Shown here in pieces: positions 12,101 to 23,763 of a stretch of 64,000 nucleotides of DNA (its first letter is position 1; each line of letters begins with the position of its first letter). The stretch is taken from positions 1-64,000 of the forward strand of contig CANSNC010000004.1 of the NCBI GenBank assembly GCA_947648205.1. Direction: 5' to 3'. Both the position numbers and the translations under genes were made by a program. This DNA is from an uncultured Mycoplasma sp. Lineage in GTDB: Bacteria > Bacillota_I > Bacilli_A > Mycoplasmatales > Mycoplasmoidaceae. The notes below the pieces were generated by a model. That model saw only the letters and a program-made list of their open reading frames with translations. It did not search any database and was not told the DNA's origin.

Positions 12101-12498
12101 TTACTTACAATAATCTTGAAGGATATTCAAATTCAATTACTTTCCTTGCAACAATTACTGGATTTGTAAAAGGAAATCAAATTCCTACAAGTGATATTTT
12201 AACTTTTACAAATAATGCACAACTAAAATCAAAAAATCCTAGTTACTTCACAAAACTTCCAAGTGAAATTAAGAAAATGCTTGATGATAACAAACAAACT
12301 ATTAGTAACTTTTTCTTAAATGAACCAAGTGGTGGATATAAACCGAGTATAGATAATGGTGATTTTGAATTAACTGTAATAGCTGATGATACTAGGGGTA
12401 ATTTACATATAAAACTTGTTTTCAATAGAAACACTAATATTAATGCTTCTTCCTTGTTAGAATACAACCAAACATATACTGGTTTTATGTATAATTAA
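9148..12498 (+). CDS. Giant surface protein, propeller-like N-half and Lipoprotein_17-like repeats
   Basis: The protein has 1,116 residues. The N-terminus (about 10-32) is a basic plus hydrophobic signal or membrane-anchor segment without a lipobox Cys. Residues about 75-430 contain repeated short beta-strand blocks (LYVLSNAK, AVSINVQTG, MDVVDIKTGV, LIIIDPAN) like a beta-propeller. The second half carries repeated units of the form NDxNGxLxxxI...GF, such as NDSNGTLQITI and NDVNGSLVANI, together with LPSEI motifs. These resemble the Lipoprotein_17 domain of mycoplasma variable surface proteins. There is no C-terminal membrane segment, so it should be secreted or held by its N-terminus. It is a close paralog of the next gene. 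Function is unknown; adhesion or immune evasion is only a guess. Confidence 0.8.
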
Positions 12499-12509
12499 TA
12501 TTAATTAAC

Positions 12510-12543
12510 AAACTTAAAGATTTATATATCTTTAAGTTTTTTT
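12510..12543 (+). terminator. Rho-independent terminator
   Basis: A perfect 12-bp stem (12510-12521 with 12528-12539), 6-nt loop and T tail, 11 nt after the first giant surface gene. Confidence 0.85.
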
Positions 12544-12599
12544 ATTCATTTTACTTGTGTATATAAATTGTTTTAAAATAGTTTTATAAATCTATTTTA

Positions 12600-12628
12600 T
12601 TGTTTTTCAAATTTTTTTTTCATATATT
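12600..12628 (+). promoter_or_regulatory. Promoter of the second giant surface protein, T9 tract in spacer
   Basis: TTGTTT (12600-12605) and TATATT (12623-12628) are separated by 17 bp that include nine consecutive T (12612-12620). The start codon is at 12668, after TAGGAGAG. The tract lies where a length change would alter -35/-10 spacing. This is a weaker version of the arrangement at the P35-like genes. Confidence 0.5.
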
Positions 12629-12667
12629 TTAATAGTAGTCTATCTTTATTTAGGAGAGATACTTTTT

Positions 12668-15600
12668 ATGAAAAAAACTAATAAAAGGAATAAAATTCTA
12701 TTGTTTTTCCCTGCTTTAATTGCTTCTATTTCTTTAATTCCGACAATTGGAATTTTAGCATCTAAAGGCATTAGCAGAAGTGATATGAATAATTCTAAAA
12801 TAAATGCTGATGATACAACTCAATCAACATCGAATGTTAAACCTCTTGTTCCATCAGTTTCAAATATGTATAACCCAAAATTAAGTTCTAAAAATGGACC
12901 TATTGTTTTTTGAAAAAACAAAATTACAAGTTTAGACTGATTTGGTGCTGAACGTTGATCAATAGATGTTACAACAATTACAATAGATGGTATACAACCA
13001 TTTGTAGTTAATGGAAACAATAATACAGCATGAAAGAGAAATTGATTAAATTTTGATTTGGATAAAACTAATGATATTTTATATATTCTTTCAAATGCAA
13101 AATTTAATAGTAAACAATATGCTGTAGCAATTAATGTTCAAACTGGTGTACCTACAAAAAAATATGAAACAGCAGAACCTATTACTGGTGAATTGAATAT
13201 GAATTCATTCTTTATGTTAAAAGTTTTAACAAATGGTAATTTAGCATTTTTAGGTAGACCTGGTAATATAGGAAATGGTGAAACAGATACAATAGATGTA
13301 GTTGATATTAAAACTGGAGTTACTACTAGACGTAAAGGAAATATTGATAATAATATTGCTCCTCTACCGCAAAATACAGATGGTAATGATTATTCAAGAT
13401 CTAATAATGCAGTATTTAATCTTATTCCAATAGGCACTAATAGAAATTTGTTAGCTATTTATAATTTAACAGGTAAATCAAATACTACAGGTGATGATGG
13501 TGCTATTAATGGTACATCTGAAGTTTGATTTATTTTAGTTGATGATAATCTACAAACTGTTTCTACAGCAAATGAAAAATGACAAAGAGCTGTATCTGTT
13601 ACACAAGGAATTACAAATACTCGTAATAGTAAAACAAGACCTCAATGTGATTATCATGTTTTACTTGATGGAAGAGTTGTTACTGTAATTTATGATAAAT
13701 TAATAGTTATAGATCCAGCTGATTTAAACAACCCAACACTTGCAATATCTACATTAGATGCTGATAAATGAATTGAATCTTGATCTTTTGATAGTAATGA
13801 GTCTTTATTCTTTAAAGCAAAAAATTCAACACAAATAAAAAAAGTTACTTTAGATCAAGATAGATCAAATTTTGAAAATCCAAATAATGTAATTTCTCCA
13901 TATTATGATCTTGCACAATCTCCAATTGATGAAATTAAAGCATGTGCAAATTCTTTAGTTTTATATAATGTGTATGGTTATATTGGTCAAATTATGTTAA
14001 TTAATGCTCATTATCAAGAAGGTATATTAGATGCTTTATATCCAAATGATACTGTTGTACAACAACAAAAATATGGATTAGCTGTTGCTATTACAAATAA
14101 TAAAGATGTTGATGGACAAGGTGATACAAAGGGATTGTTAAATACTGAAAAAGCTTATCAAAAATCTGCTGATTATGATATTAATGCAGATTTATTAAAA
14201 ACAAAATTACCAAGTGAAATTACAAGAAGTGATATAACATTCTTAAACAATTCATTCTTAACTCAAAATACCTCTAAAAATGATGATGGAACTTTAAAGT
14301 ATGAACCTTTTGTTAAAAATGAAATAGATGATAATGCAAAAACATTAAAATTAACTTTATACTTAGATCAAATTCCATGATTTGTAACAGATGGTGTAAT
14401 GCCTAATAATGTTGTTCCATTACAAATCACTAAAACTTTCAACTTTACATCAGATATTAATTCTAGATTTAGTTGAAAACCAGTTGATAGAGATGATTAT
14501 GATTTTAAAAATACATTACCTTCAAAAATTACAGGTGATGATATTGAAAGAGTTAGCCCTTTAGTATCTACACTAACTAGTCAAAAGGTGACAATTAATG
14601 ATGTTAATTATCCTAAAACAACTTATACTGTTACAACTGCAAATGATAGTACTGGTAAACTAATTATTAAAGCTGATTATCAATATCTTCCAATGGAGTT
14701 AAAAGCTGGTGTAGAAAACTTAAAAACTTATACCACAACAAAAGAATATACTATTTTCAAGAATTCAGATTCTAAAAAAATTGAATTTGTTGGTGGTGCT
14801 GGAACTACAACTACTGATATATCTACAGTTCCTGAATTAAAAGATATAAAGGAATCAGATGTATTACCAAGTTCATTCTCAAATGCACCAAAACAAGAAT
14901 ATTTAAGATTTATTAATACATCTAAAACTACAGGTTATCCATTAGAAAAAATTAATATTACTGTAACACCAAATGATACAACTGGTACTTTAACTATTAA
15001 TCTTGATCCAACTAAATATGACAGTAGTTTACCTATGATTTCAAAAACATATACTGGTTTAAATAAATTAACACAATATACTTTTCACTTTACTAATGGT
15101 GAAGGTTTTAATAGATCAGTTTATTTACCAAGTGATATTAATGAGGAAATATTTTATAAGAATTTTGTAAGATTTAGTGGATTTGATTCATCTGACTTTG
15201 AATTAGAATTATTTCCAAATAATGACACTGGTACATTGGTTGCAAATGTTATTTTAATGGGTGATTATCCAAATGGTCCTGAAGCTAATACAGATTTCAA
15301 ACAAGAAGATGGTAAATGAATTGCTAAAATTACTTTAGATAATTTTAAAAATACTGATGATTATAATAAAGAATATCAAGTTTCATTTAAAGAAGATGGA
15401 GATAAAACATTATCAGATATTCAAAAACTAACACCTGCTGAAATAGAAAATGGAATTACAAACAAAAATCTAACAATTGGTGGAACTACATATACTTCAG
15501 TAGAACAATTATCTGATTTATTTATTGCAACAAGAGGAATTAAAATTCCTAGTACAAATGTAAATAATACTAATGTAAGTGTTGAAATGTTTATTAATAA

Positions 15601-16030
15601 TGGTGGTGGAGAAATAGCTTGAAGAATTACATATAGTAATTTATCAGGTTATCCTAATCCAATTACATTTTTGCAAACAACTACAGGATTTGTAAAAGGT
15701 AATGAAATTCCAACAGCTGATGTTTTAACATTCTGTAATTCTAATCAATTAAAAACTAAACAACCAACATATTTTAATATGTTGCCTAGTCAAATTAAGG
15801 ATATGCTTGTAAAAGATAAAAAAGCAATTAATAATTTCTTTTTAAGCCCTCCAACAGGTGGTTATTTAACTGCAGTAAATAGTGGAGATTTTACATTAGA
15901 AGTTATAGCAGATGATAATACAGGTTCTTTAAATATTAGAATAATCTTTGTAAGAAATAATACTAATAATATAGATTCTAAATCTTTATTAGAATATACA
16001 CAAACATATACTGGTTTATCTTTTAATTAA
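12668..16030 (+). CDS. Giant surface protein, paralog of the preceding gene
   Basis: The 1,120-residue protein aligns along its whole length with the gene at 9148. Both share an N-terminal hydrophobic anchor without Cys, the block NGPIVFWK, the propeller-like first half and the C-terminal series of Lipoprotein_17-like repeats ending in YTQTYTGLSFN. Some blocks are nearly identical between the two, for example the coding of NTRNSKTRPQCDYHVLLDG. The pair therefore arose by duplication, with possible later exchange. Each copy has its own promoter and terminator, so the two can be expressed separately. Trp codons are TGA throughout. Export is supported by the signal segment; binding partners are unknown. 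Confidence 0.8.
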
Positions 16031-16036
16031 AATATA

Positions 16037-16067
16037 AAAACCTATAATTATGAGTTATAGGTTTTTT
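16037..16067. terminator. Shared bidirectional terminator
   Basis: The stem AAACCTATAA (16038-16047) pairs with TTATAGGTTT (16055-16064), flanked by A on the left and T on the right. It can end the plus-strand surface gene and, read in reverse, the minus-strand YigZ gene whose stop lies at 16048-16050. Confidence 0.7.
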
Positions 16068-16638
16068 TAATGTATGTTTTTTTGATGAAAATAGGATTTT
16101 CAAAATTATTAATTATTTGATTGTTTAAACTAGTTTCTATTATTAAATTATTTTCATTTAATGTCTTATTAAAAATGATTTCTTTATTTTTTGCAAGATA
16201 CTCAATAATTGAATTTGCTCTTTGCAATTCAATAGTAATTTTATATATATTTATTAGAGATAAGTCACATATATTTTTTAAATCATTTGTCACTAATGTT
16301 GAACTATGATAATAGCTTCTAGACAATAAACCAACTCCAAGTTTTGTTCCATTCATGTATCTAATTACAACAATTAAAATGTTATGTAATTTATTTATTA
16401 ATATAGTTTCTAATATTTTTTTACCTGCAGTATTTTGTGGTTCATTATCATCACTAAATTTTTGTTTATCATCAATTTTATAAGCAAAACAAATATGTTT
16501 TGCTTTTCTATGATCTGATTTTAATTTACTTAAAATATCATTTATCATACTAATTTCTTCAACATAAAAACAAATGGAAATAAATTTTGAACCATTAATT
16601 TGATAGATATATTCTTTTGTTTTTTTAATTGTTTTCAT
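16048..16638 (-). CDS. YigZ/IMPACT family protein (UPF0029)
   Basis: The 196-residue protein carries the signature of the YigZ/IMPACT family: KSxF-like GSKFISICF near residue 17, HICFAYKI, SDDNEPQNTAGKKIL and the glycine-rich VIRYMNGTKLGVGLLSRSY. A variable C-terminal domain follows. Family members are thought to act in translation or its regulation, but the molecular role in bacteria is unsettled. The ATG complement ends at 16638 and has no clear ribosome binding site. The next minus-strand gene upstream is pfkA, 85 bp away. Confidence 0.88.
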   Translation of the reverse strand: MKTIKKTKEYIYQINGSKFISICFYVEEISMINDILSKLKSDHRKAKHICFAYKIDDKQKFSDDNEPQNTAGKKILETILINKLHNILIVVIRYMNGTKLGVGLLSRSYYHSSTLVTNDLKNICDLSLINIYKITIELQRANSIIEYLAKNKEIIFNKTLNENNLIIETSLNNQIINNFENPIFIKKTYIKKTYNS

Positions 16639-16723
16639 AAAATTATTTTAAATTGATAATTAAAAAAATGACTAATTTTCATTAATCATTTTTTATAGAT
16701 TTTTTAACTTATATTTATTTTTA

Positions 16724-17698
16724 TTAATTAAAAAATTTATTAATTATTTGAGCATTATTAGAATCTTGCTTTTTATTGATTGCTTCTTCAATTTCATATG
16801 CTATAGCATTTTCAGATTCATCTAATCCTATAATTTTTCCATACTCATTATTTTGAATGCATTCACATGTTTTATATACCATTTGAGTTGCTCTTACTAA
16901 ATCCATTGCACTAGGAGAACCACCTCTTTGACCATATCCTAGTACATTTATTTTTATTAATTCTCTAGAATTTGATTCAATATATTGTTTGTATTCTTCA
17001 AGGGAAGGAATACCATTTTTACCTAATAGATTTTCAGTTACTAAAACAATTAGTCCAGATTTATTTGTTTTTCTTATAGATTGAATTTTTTCTAATAGTT
17101 CGCTTGGACTTAATATATTTTCATTTGTAATTAATATATTAGCTTCAGTAGCTAATCCAGCATATACAGTTAAATCTGTGCAATGTCTTCCCATTATTTC
17201 AATCATGGCTGTATCTCTATGCGAAGTCATACATGATTTTATTTCATTAATTCTTGTTACAATGTTATTTAATGCTGTATCAAATCCAATTGTATATTTT
17301 GTAGAAGTTATATCATTGTCAATAGTTCCTGGTAGTCCAATTACATTAAAACCTGATTGATGTAATCTTAAAGCTCCCTTATAACTTCCATCTCCTCCAA
17401 TCACAACAAGAGTATCAATACCTAATTGATTTAAATTATCAATTGCTTTATCAACATTTTCTTGTTCTGCAAATTCCATAAATCTTGCTGACAATATTTT
17501 AGTCCCTGGTAAATTGTATCAAGTTTTCATTTCTGAATTACTTGCTTTATATATTGCATTTCTTACTAAACCCTTAAATCCTGCATATACCAAGTATATT
17601 TCTAAATTAAATTTTTCTGCATAAGTTGCAAATGAACTAATGCATTTATTCATGGTAGAAGCATCTCCACCTGATGTTAATATCGCTATTTTTTTCAT
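16724..17698 (-). CDS. pfkA: 6-phosphofructokinase
   Basis: PfkA phosphorylates fructose-6-phosphate with ATP, the committed step of glycolysis. The 324-residue protein begins MKKIAILTSGGDA, carries the ATP-binding VIGGDGSYKGA and the catalytic PGTIDNDI. The substrate-contact segment is IMGRH, and GQRGGSPSAMD is near the C-terminus. Length is normal for a bacterial ATP-dependent enzyme. The start at 17698 is preceded on the minus strand by GGGGT. It lies head to head with the gene at 17961 across a 260-bp intergenic region. With pgi at 7.7 kb it supports sugar fermentation. Confidence 0.95.
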
Positions 17699-17831
17699 AT
17701 TTACCCCAAAATTATTTACTTAAATATTTTATAATCAATTGATATTAATAACTAATTTTTTGAACTTAAAGGAAAAAAGTATATTTTTAATAATTGATTT
17801 TTTAAAAAATATCAATAGTTTAATGATGTGT

Positions 17832-17904
17832 TATGATATTTAAGAATATTTTTATAATAGTTAGTTTTTATTTTATAGTATCATTTTAATGATACTATTT
17901 TTTA
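17832..17904 (+). promoter_or_regulatory. Possible short leader transcript with terminator hairpin
   Basis: TATGAT at 17832-17837 could be a -10 element, without a clear -35. About 40 nt later a perfect 11-bp stem (17875-17885 with 17888-17898) is followed by a T run. The hairpin lies some 60 bp before the gene at 17961. It could be an attenuator, the end of a small RNA, or a terminator with another role. A similar arrangement precedes the gene at 28584. Confidence 0.4.
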
Positions 17905-17960
17905 TTTTCAAACATATATAGATATTTATGTATAGTATTTAAAGATTTTTTGGAGGCATT

Positions 17961-19583
17961 ATGGAAAACAATAATACTAAAAATAAATCTAAAACTTATG
18001 TTCGTCTAATAGATAAAGAACTTGACTATTTTAGAACAAATATTACAAGAATTAAAGAATTAGAACCAACAAGTTATAGTAATGATGTATTATATGACAC
18101 AAATTCAAATTTTATAACTAATGACAAAAATTATAATGAACAATCTAATGGATTAAATTCTAACCAGGAGGTAAAAAATAAAAAACCTGTTGTTACAATT
18201 AATTCATTCCCAAAAGTGGATCCTCTTCCTCCAAAAAAACCAGTTGTTATTATTAAGAAAAACATTTCGAATTTAGAAAATAAGCAAAAACCAATTGTTG
18301 TAAAAAAACCAGTTGTATCTATAATCCCTCAAAAAGAATTACTTAAATCAAAAGAATTGCAAAACAATCCTACTGATTATAAAACAGATATAAGTATAGA
18401 CTTTGATGCTCCTCCAACAAAGGAACAAATAGACCATTCATCAGTTTATATTATTCCAAAAGAAAAGAATAATTCTTTTTGAAATAAACAAGTTGATAAT
18501 CAAATTGAAAAATTAAATGAAAAACCTTTTTTACTTTTTACAAATGATAAATCAGATACAAGTGAATCAACTAATGAAAAAGAACATAAGAAAGATTATT
18601 TTTCTACAAAACCTATTTCATCAGTTTTTATAAAGGGTCTTGATTCAAAGCAAGATGATAACAATGAAAATGATTACAATGATTATCAATTGCAAGAACC
18701 AAATGTTGTTTTTGAAGAATATGAGTCAGATTATCAACCTGTTGTAAAAGAAATAGATCATAATCTAATACCTGAAGCCCAAGAGGTTGACTACAATGAT
18801 GTTGATTTATCTAATAATTTAGATGTTGAAGATTATAGTAGCAATATTTTAGATAATCTTGGTAAATCTACAAAAATTACATTAAATATAAAAGATTATG
18901 AATTTGAATCATTAATATTAGATAGTATAGAAAAGTATATATATACATCAGTTTTCAAAGCAAAAATATTAAAAAAATTAAATATGTCAATTTATGCAAA
19001 TGATGTAGTTTTAGTTTATTGTCCTACAAGTGGGGGTAAAACTACTCTTCTTAATATAATTGCAAGAAAAGAAAACTTTAATAAAGGTGAATATTTAATT
19101 CATGATTTTAAACATAAAGAATTAAATGAAGCACAAATAAATGATTTTATTAGTCAACATTTATTTTACATTCATAGAGCCATAAGTTTAAGTTCTCAAG
19201 AAACAGTTTATTGACATCTAAAAAATGCTTATAACAAATATTGTAAAGAATGTAATTATACATTTGCTTTAGATGACATAATTAATAAATTTAATATTGG
19301 TGGATGTGTTAATAGAACTTTCAATATTTTAAATAATATAGAAAAAACAATTGTTTTAATAGTATATTCAATTATTACTAATAATAAGATTATTTTAGTA
19401 GATGATCCTTATTTACCAGATGATATTCAAGAAGACTATTTATTTAAAAATGTGATAAGAACTGCTAATACTGTTTATAACAAAACAATAGTTATAACAG
19501 CTAAAGATAAAAGACTATATGATATTGCAACAAAAATATATTCATTAAGTAGAGGAAGTGCAAAATTAATTACTAATAATTAA
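17961..19583 (+). CDS. Disordered protein fused to a degenerate ABC-type ATPase domain
   Basis: The protein has 540 residues. Residues 1 to about 300 are low-complexity, with KKPVV-type Lys/Pro/Val repeats (about 70-125) followed by acidic stretches, and no signal peptide. The last 240 residues resemble an ABC ATPase. A Walker A-like CPTSGGKTT begins at 354 with Cys in place of the first Gly; Walker B is KIILVDDP with Asp481 and Asp482, so the usual catalytic Glu is Asp. No LSGGQ signature is visible; the expected area reads FNILNNIEKT. No membrane subunit is adjacent. It may bind ATP with weak or no hydrolysis, perhaps as a cytoskeletal or regulatory protein, which is a guess. GGAGG precedes the ATG by 4 nt. 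Confidence 0.75.
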
Positions 19584-19734
19584 TTGTTCTTTTTATATTT
19601 TAATTTTATAAATATCTTTTTTATGTTATATTTTATAGTGGTTTGAATGTAGTATTGTATAGTTCTTTTCCTTTTTGAATTAATCACTTTACTAACATTA
19701 ACAAATAAAATATATAAAAGGAGTCATAACATAT

Positions 19735-20004
19735 ATGGCAATCTCAAAACAATTAAAGGCTAAATTAGTTAAAGAATTTGGTGGTAATGAAAAAAATACA
19801 GGTAAAACTGAAGTTCAAATTGCAATTTTATCAGCGGAAATAAAATCTTTAACACAACATTTAATTAACAATCACAAAGACTATACTTCTAAGCGTGGAT
19901 TATATACAAAGGTTTCACAAAGAAAATCATTACTTTCATATTTAAAAAATATAGATATTGAAAGATATCGTGAGATTATTAAGAAACTTGAAATTCGTGG
20001 TTAA
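19735..20004 (+). CDS. rpsO: Ribosomal protein S15
   Basis: S15 binds the central domain of 16S rRNA early in 30S assembly. The 89-residue product has the usual length and the family segments [19 protein letters not shown] and [18 protein letters not shown]. The start follows AAAAGGAG with a 12-nt spacer. The 150 bp upstream hold no gene and probably carry its promoter. A terminator follows, so rpsO appears monocistronic here and is not followed by pnp, its frequent partner in other bacteria. Confidence 0.95.
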   Translation: MAISKQLKAKLVKEFGGNEKNTGKTEVQIAILSAEIKSLTQHLINNHKDYTSKRGLYTKVSQRKSLLSYLKNIDIERYREIIKKLEIRG

Positions 20005-20032
20005 TAATTTAGTAGAAAATAATTTTGTTATA

Positions 20033-20072
20033 AATAGACATTCTGATTTAATTTCATTAATGTCTATTTTTT
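20033..20072 (+). terminator. Terminator of rpsO
   Basis: A 10-bp perfect stem AATAGACATT (20033-20042) with AATGTCTATT (20059-20068), followed by T residues. Confidence 0.8.
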
Positions 20073-20263
20073 TTATTATTATAAAAATTTAAAGTTGATT
20101 ATACAACTTTATTATAGTTAATATTGAATATAACATTGTGACTAGTGATATTTATTAAAATGCTAAAATTTTGAAACTTATAAAAAGTAATATAAATTTT
20201 AAAATATTATAAATTTTATTGTAGTACAAAGGAAATAAAATTTATAAGGAAAGAAGAAATATT

Positions 20264-21778
20264 ATGAGAAAAATTAGTAAGAAAATATTATTAACAACTT
20301 TAGGTATTACAAGTTTTGCTATTGTAACTCCTTTAATATTAACAAGTTGTGGAGATAATACTAGTAACACACAAGGTGGAAATTCAACAAATCCTGATAC
20401 TCCTAGTGGTCAAAAAATAACACCAACTTTTAATAGCAGTTTAGAAGTGATTGGTACTATTGAGTCATTGTTTGATACTCAAGGTAATTTGGTTGATGTA
20501 GGTGCATTATTTACTCAAATGATAAAAGATAACCCTTCATTAAAATCAAAAGTAATTTCAAACTATAGTTCATTTACAAAAGAACAACAAGATAGTATAG
20601 TAGTGCAAATTACAACTAATAAACAAACTGATATTCAATGAGGTGGAACTACTACTTATGAAACATGAGGTGCAACAGCAAATATTGAAGTTGTTTATTA
20701 TAATATAGGTTCACAACAATTAGATGTTTCAAGTCCAAAAGATTTAAAAAACCAATTAACAGCTGAAAAACTAAAACAAATTATGACTGAAATTGGTAGT
20801 TCTAATGCACCAGAACCAAGTGCTACTTATGCATTAGAAGCAAATAGTCAAATAGCGTTTGATGCTAAAAAAGACTATGTAAATATTCATGTTAAAGAAA
20901 CTTTTAACAATAATACAAAAGATATAAATTTAAGAATCCCTGTTTCTGATTTAAATTTAGTATTAAAGGATGCAGCTGTTAATGTTACAAGTTCAAATTC
21001 TAATGTACAACCAACAACTGCAACATTGTCTCTTGACTATAATGTTGGTATTGATCCAACAGTACATTTAATTCCAGAATTTAGCCATGATGTACAAGTT
21101 GATGCAAATCCACAAATAAATGATGTTAATGCAGTATTAGAAAAATTAGGTTTTATAAAATATAATAAAGTTAATATAGAAAGTTCTTCTCAAGTATCGT
21201 TAAAGTCTGCTACTACTTCTTCATTGGATAATGAAAAAATTGGTGAAACAACTCAGATTTTTAATACACAATTTTCTAATCCACAATTAACTAATAATAC
21301 TGGGAAACATTCTTTATCATTTGATGCAGTTCCAATGAATGGTCATTATTGAACTGATGGTACAACTGCATCAAGAAGACTATCTATTAATAATTTAAAT
21401 ATTACTTCTAAAAATTTACCACAGGATGCTACATTTCAATCAACTGTAGATTATGATGATAGTGCTGCTAGTGTTCCTGGTTCTGCTAGTTTAGAATCGT
21501 TTAAAAATTGATGAACTAGCAGTCCAGGTCAAGGACAAACTATTTCAGATAATGCATTACGTACTCTTATACCTGCTGTAACTCAATCCAATGGATTTGC
21601 TAATGTTGTTTTAACATATGCAGGTGATAATAATATTTCATGGGATGCAACTCGTAATCTTCCAATTATAAAATTAAATGTTACTCCAGCTGAAAATCAT
21701 GCTTTTGCAACTGATGCACCAAAGATAAGAGAAGTTTTAGTTTCATGAACTAACATTAGTTGGAATTCTGCATCTTAA
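20264..21778 (+). CDS. P35-like lipoprotein (isolated family member)
   Basis: The 504-residue lipoprotein has the signal MRKISKKILL...LILTSC, with lipidation at Cys near residue 29. A Ser/Thr/Gly/Asn linker and a long extracellular domain follow. It shares with the three tandem genes at 47.7-52.4 kb the blocks SLFDTQGNLVDVG, LRIPVSDLNL, ETTQIFNTQF and GHYWTDGT, and a C-terminal HAF...V motif. It is a diverged member of the same family. From memory the family resembles P35 lipoproteins of Mycoplasma penetrans. Unlike the tandem copies, its upstream region has no long T tract, so it may be expressed constantly. RBS-like AAGGAAAGAAG precedes the ATG. Confidence 0.8.
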
Positions 21779-21791
21779 TAATTAGATGAAT

Positions 21792-21827
21792 AAAAAATAC
21801 CCAAGTAATATGGGTATTTTTTTATTA
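21792..21827 (+). terminator. Rho-independent terminator
   Basis: The stem AAAATACCC pairs with GGGTATTTT across a short AT loop. A T run follows, 15 nt after the P35-like gene. Confidence 0.85.
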
Positions 21828-21970
21828 TATGTCAGCTCTCAATTTACTTATAAATACTATTATTTTATGTTTAATTACTATTAATAATTTTGAAACCAAA
21901 TTTTATTTTTATAATAAAATTAATGTGATGTTTCTAAATTTTATTATTTTTTATTGAAAGGAGGAAATAT

Positions 21971-23761
21971 ATGTTTAAACTGTTAAGATTTATCAAGGGT
22001 AAAGATGTATGACTAACCTTTCTAGGGTTTTTTTTAATTATGTTACAAACAGTTTGTGATGTTGCTCAACCATTTTTATTAGCTTTATTTTTAAAAGAAG
22101 CAGATAAAGGTTATATAAATGGTGATGGAACATCCCCTACTTTTTGAGTCCAACAAGATAATAATCCAATTGGTGGAATCTGAGGATTAGCAGGCATAAT
22201 GCTTGCTTTAATTTTTATTGCTTTAACAGTTCAAGCAATTGGGATAGTTATAACAGCAAGAATTGGTGTTAGATTAGGAAGTAATATTAGGTATAATGCT
22301 TTTAAAAAGATTCAATCTTTAACTTTTAAAGAAATAGATAATATTACCACTCCATCATTAATAACAAGACTAACCAATGACATTATGTTTTATCAAAATA
22401 CAGTTATTATTTCATTAAGAATGGTTGTAAGATCAGTCTTTTTAATGATTGGTGGAACTATTGCAACATTTATATTGGGTGCACAAATTGATCTTTGATG
22501 AATTGGTGGAGTCTTTTTAGGTTTTATGGCAATAGTTTTTGTTTCTATTTTATTGTTACTTAAAAAATCTGTCCCATATTTTAGAAGACAACAAAAAGGA
22601 CTTGATCAAGTAAATAGTAAAATGAGAGAAAATTTATTGGGTGTTAGAGTTGTGAAAGCATTCAATATGCAAAATAATCAAATTGAAAAATTTGATGAAA
22701 AGAGTTTGAATTTTGCTAGAGTTTCAACTGTTGCAAATAGATGATCAGCTTCTATTATTCCTGTAATATTTTTTGTTGTTCAAGTTTCTGTTGTAGTTAT
22801 AATTATGATAATTGCAGCAAGTGCTAATTCTATAAATTTTGAAATAACAATAGTGTTACAAATTATACAATTAACTTCTTTAGTTGTGCTGGGAATTATA
22901 TTAATTGTTACAATTTTAATTCAATTAGCATATGTTAAAGCTTCATGTGATAGAATTAATCAAATTTTTGATTCAGAACCTTCTATTCCTAGAAATGTTT
23001 CAAATAATTTGATTGTAAATTCAAATGTAAAATTTGATAAAGTGTTTTTTAAATATAATTCAAGTGAAGACTCTGAATATGCTTTAAATGATATTTCTTT
23101 TGAAGCAAAAGCTGGAGAAATGATTGGAATTATTGGTCCAACAGGTAGTGGTAAGACAAGTTTAATTAATTTAATTACAAGAATGTATGATCCAGTCAAA
23201 GGTGATGTGTATATATCTGATATTAATGTAAAAGATATTAATTATGAATCATTAAGAAATTCAATTGGAGTTTCCCCTCAAAAAAGTTTGTTATTTAGTG
23301 GAACAATTGCTTCTAATTTAAGATTTGGTAAAGAAGATGCTACATTAGAAGAAATGGAAGAAGCTGCAACATTATCAAATGCAATTGAATTTATTAATAG
23401 TAAAGAAGGAAGATTTGATAGTGTTGTTGAACAACGGGGAACAAATCTTTCTGGAGGACAAAAACAACGTGTTTCAATTGCTAGAGCTTTAATTAAAAAA
23501 CCTAAAATTTTAATATTAGATGATTCTACAAGTGCATTGGATATGATAACAGAAGCAAATGTACAAAATAATATTAGAAAATATAAAAATACTACAATAT
23601 TTTTAATAGGACAACGTGTTAATGCAATTAGTAAAGCAGATAAAATTATTGTTCTTGAATCAGGTAATATGGTTGGATTTGGTACTCATAAACAACTTAT
23701 GAAAAATTGTGCACTATACAAAGAAATAGCAAATTCACAAGGTTTTAAGGAGGGTAAATAA
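21971..23761 (+). CDS. ABC exporter half-transporter with degenerate ATPase site
   Basis: This 596-residue half-transporter has an N-terminal membrane domain of about six helices (1-335) and a C-terminal ATPase domain. Walker A is GPTGSGKT from residue 389, the signature is LSGGQ at 493-497, and Walker B is ILILDD with Asp517. Position 518, normally catalytic Glu, is Asp. The switch His is replaced by Gln548 (LIGQR). Such changes mark the non-hydrolysing half of heterodimeric exporters (LmrCD/TM287-288 type). The gene lies 2 nt before its canonical partner, and they should form one exporter for lipids, peptides or drugs; the substrate is unknown. Strong RBS AAAGGAGG. Confidence 0.9.
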
Positions 23762-23763
23762 TT

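Noticed and set aside
19583-19735. tRNA or other structured RNA before rpsO.
   Set aside because: No cloverleaf or strong hairpin is visible; the stretch looks like a plain leader and promoter.
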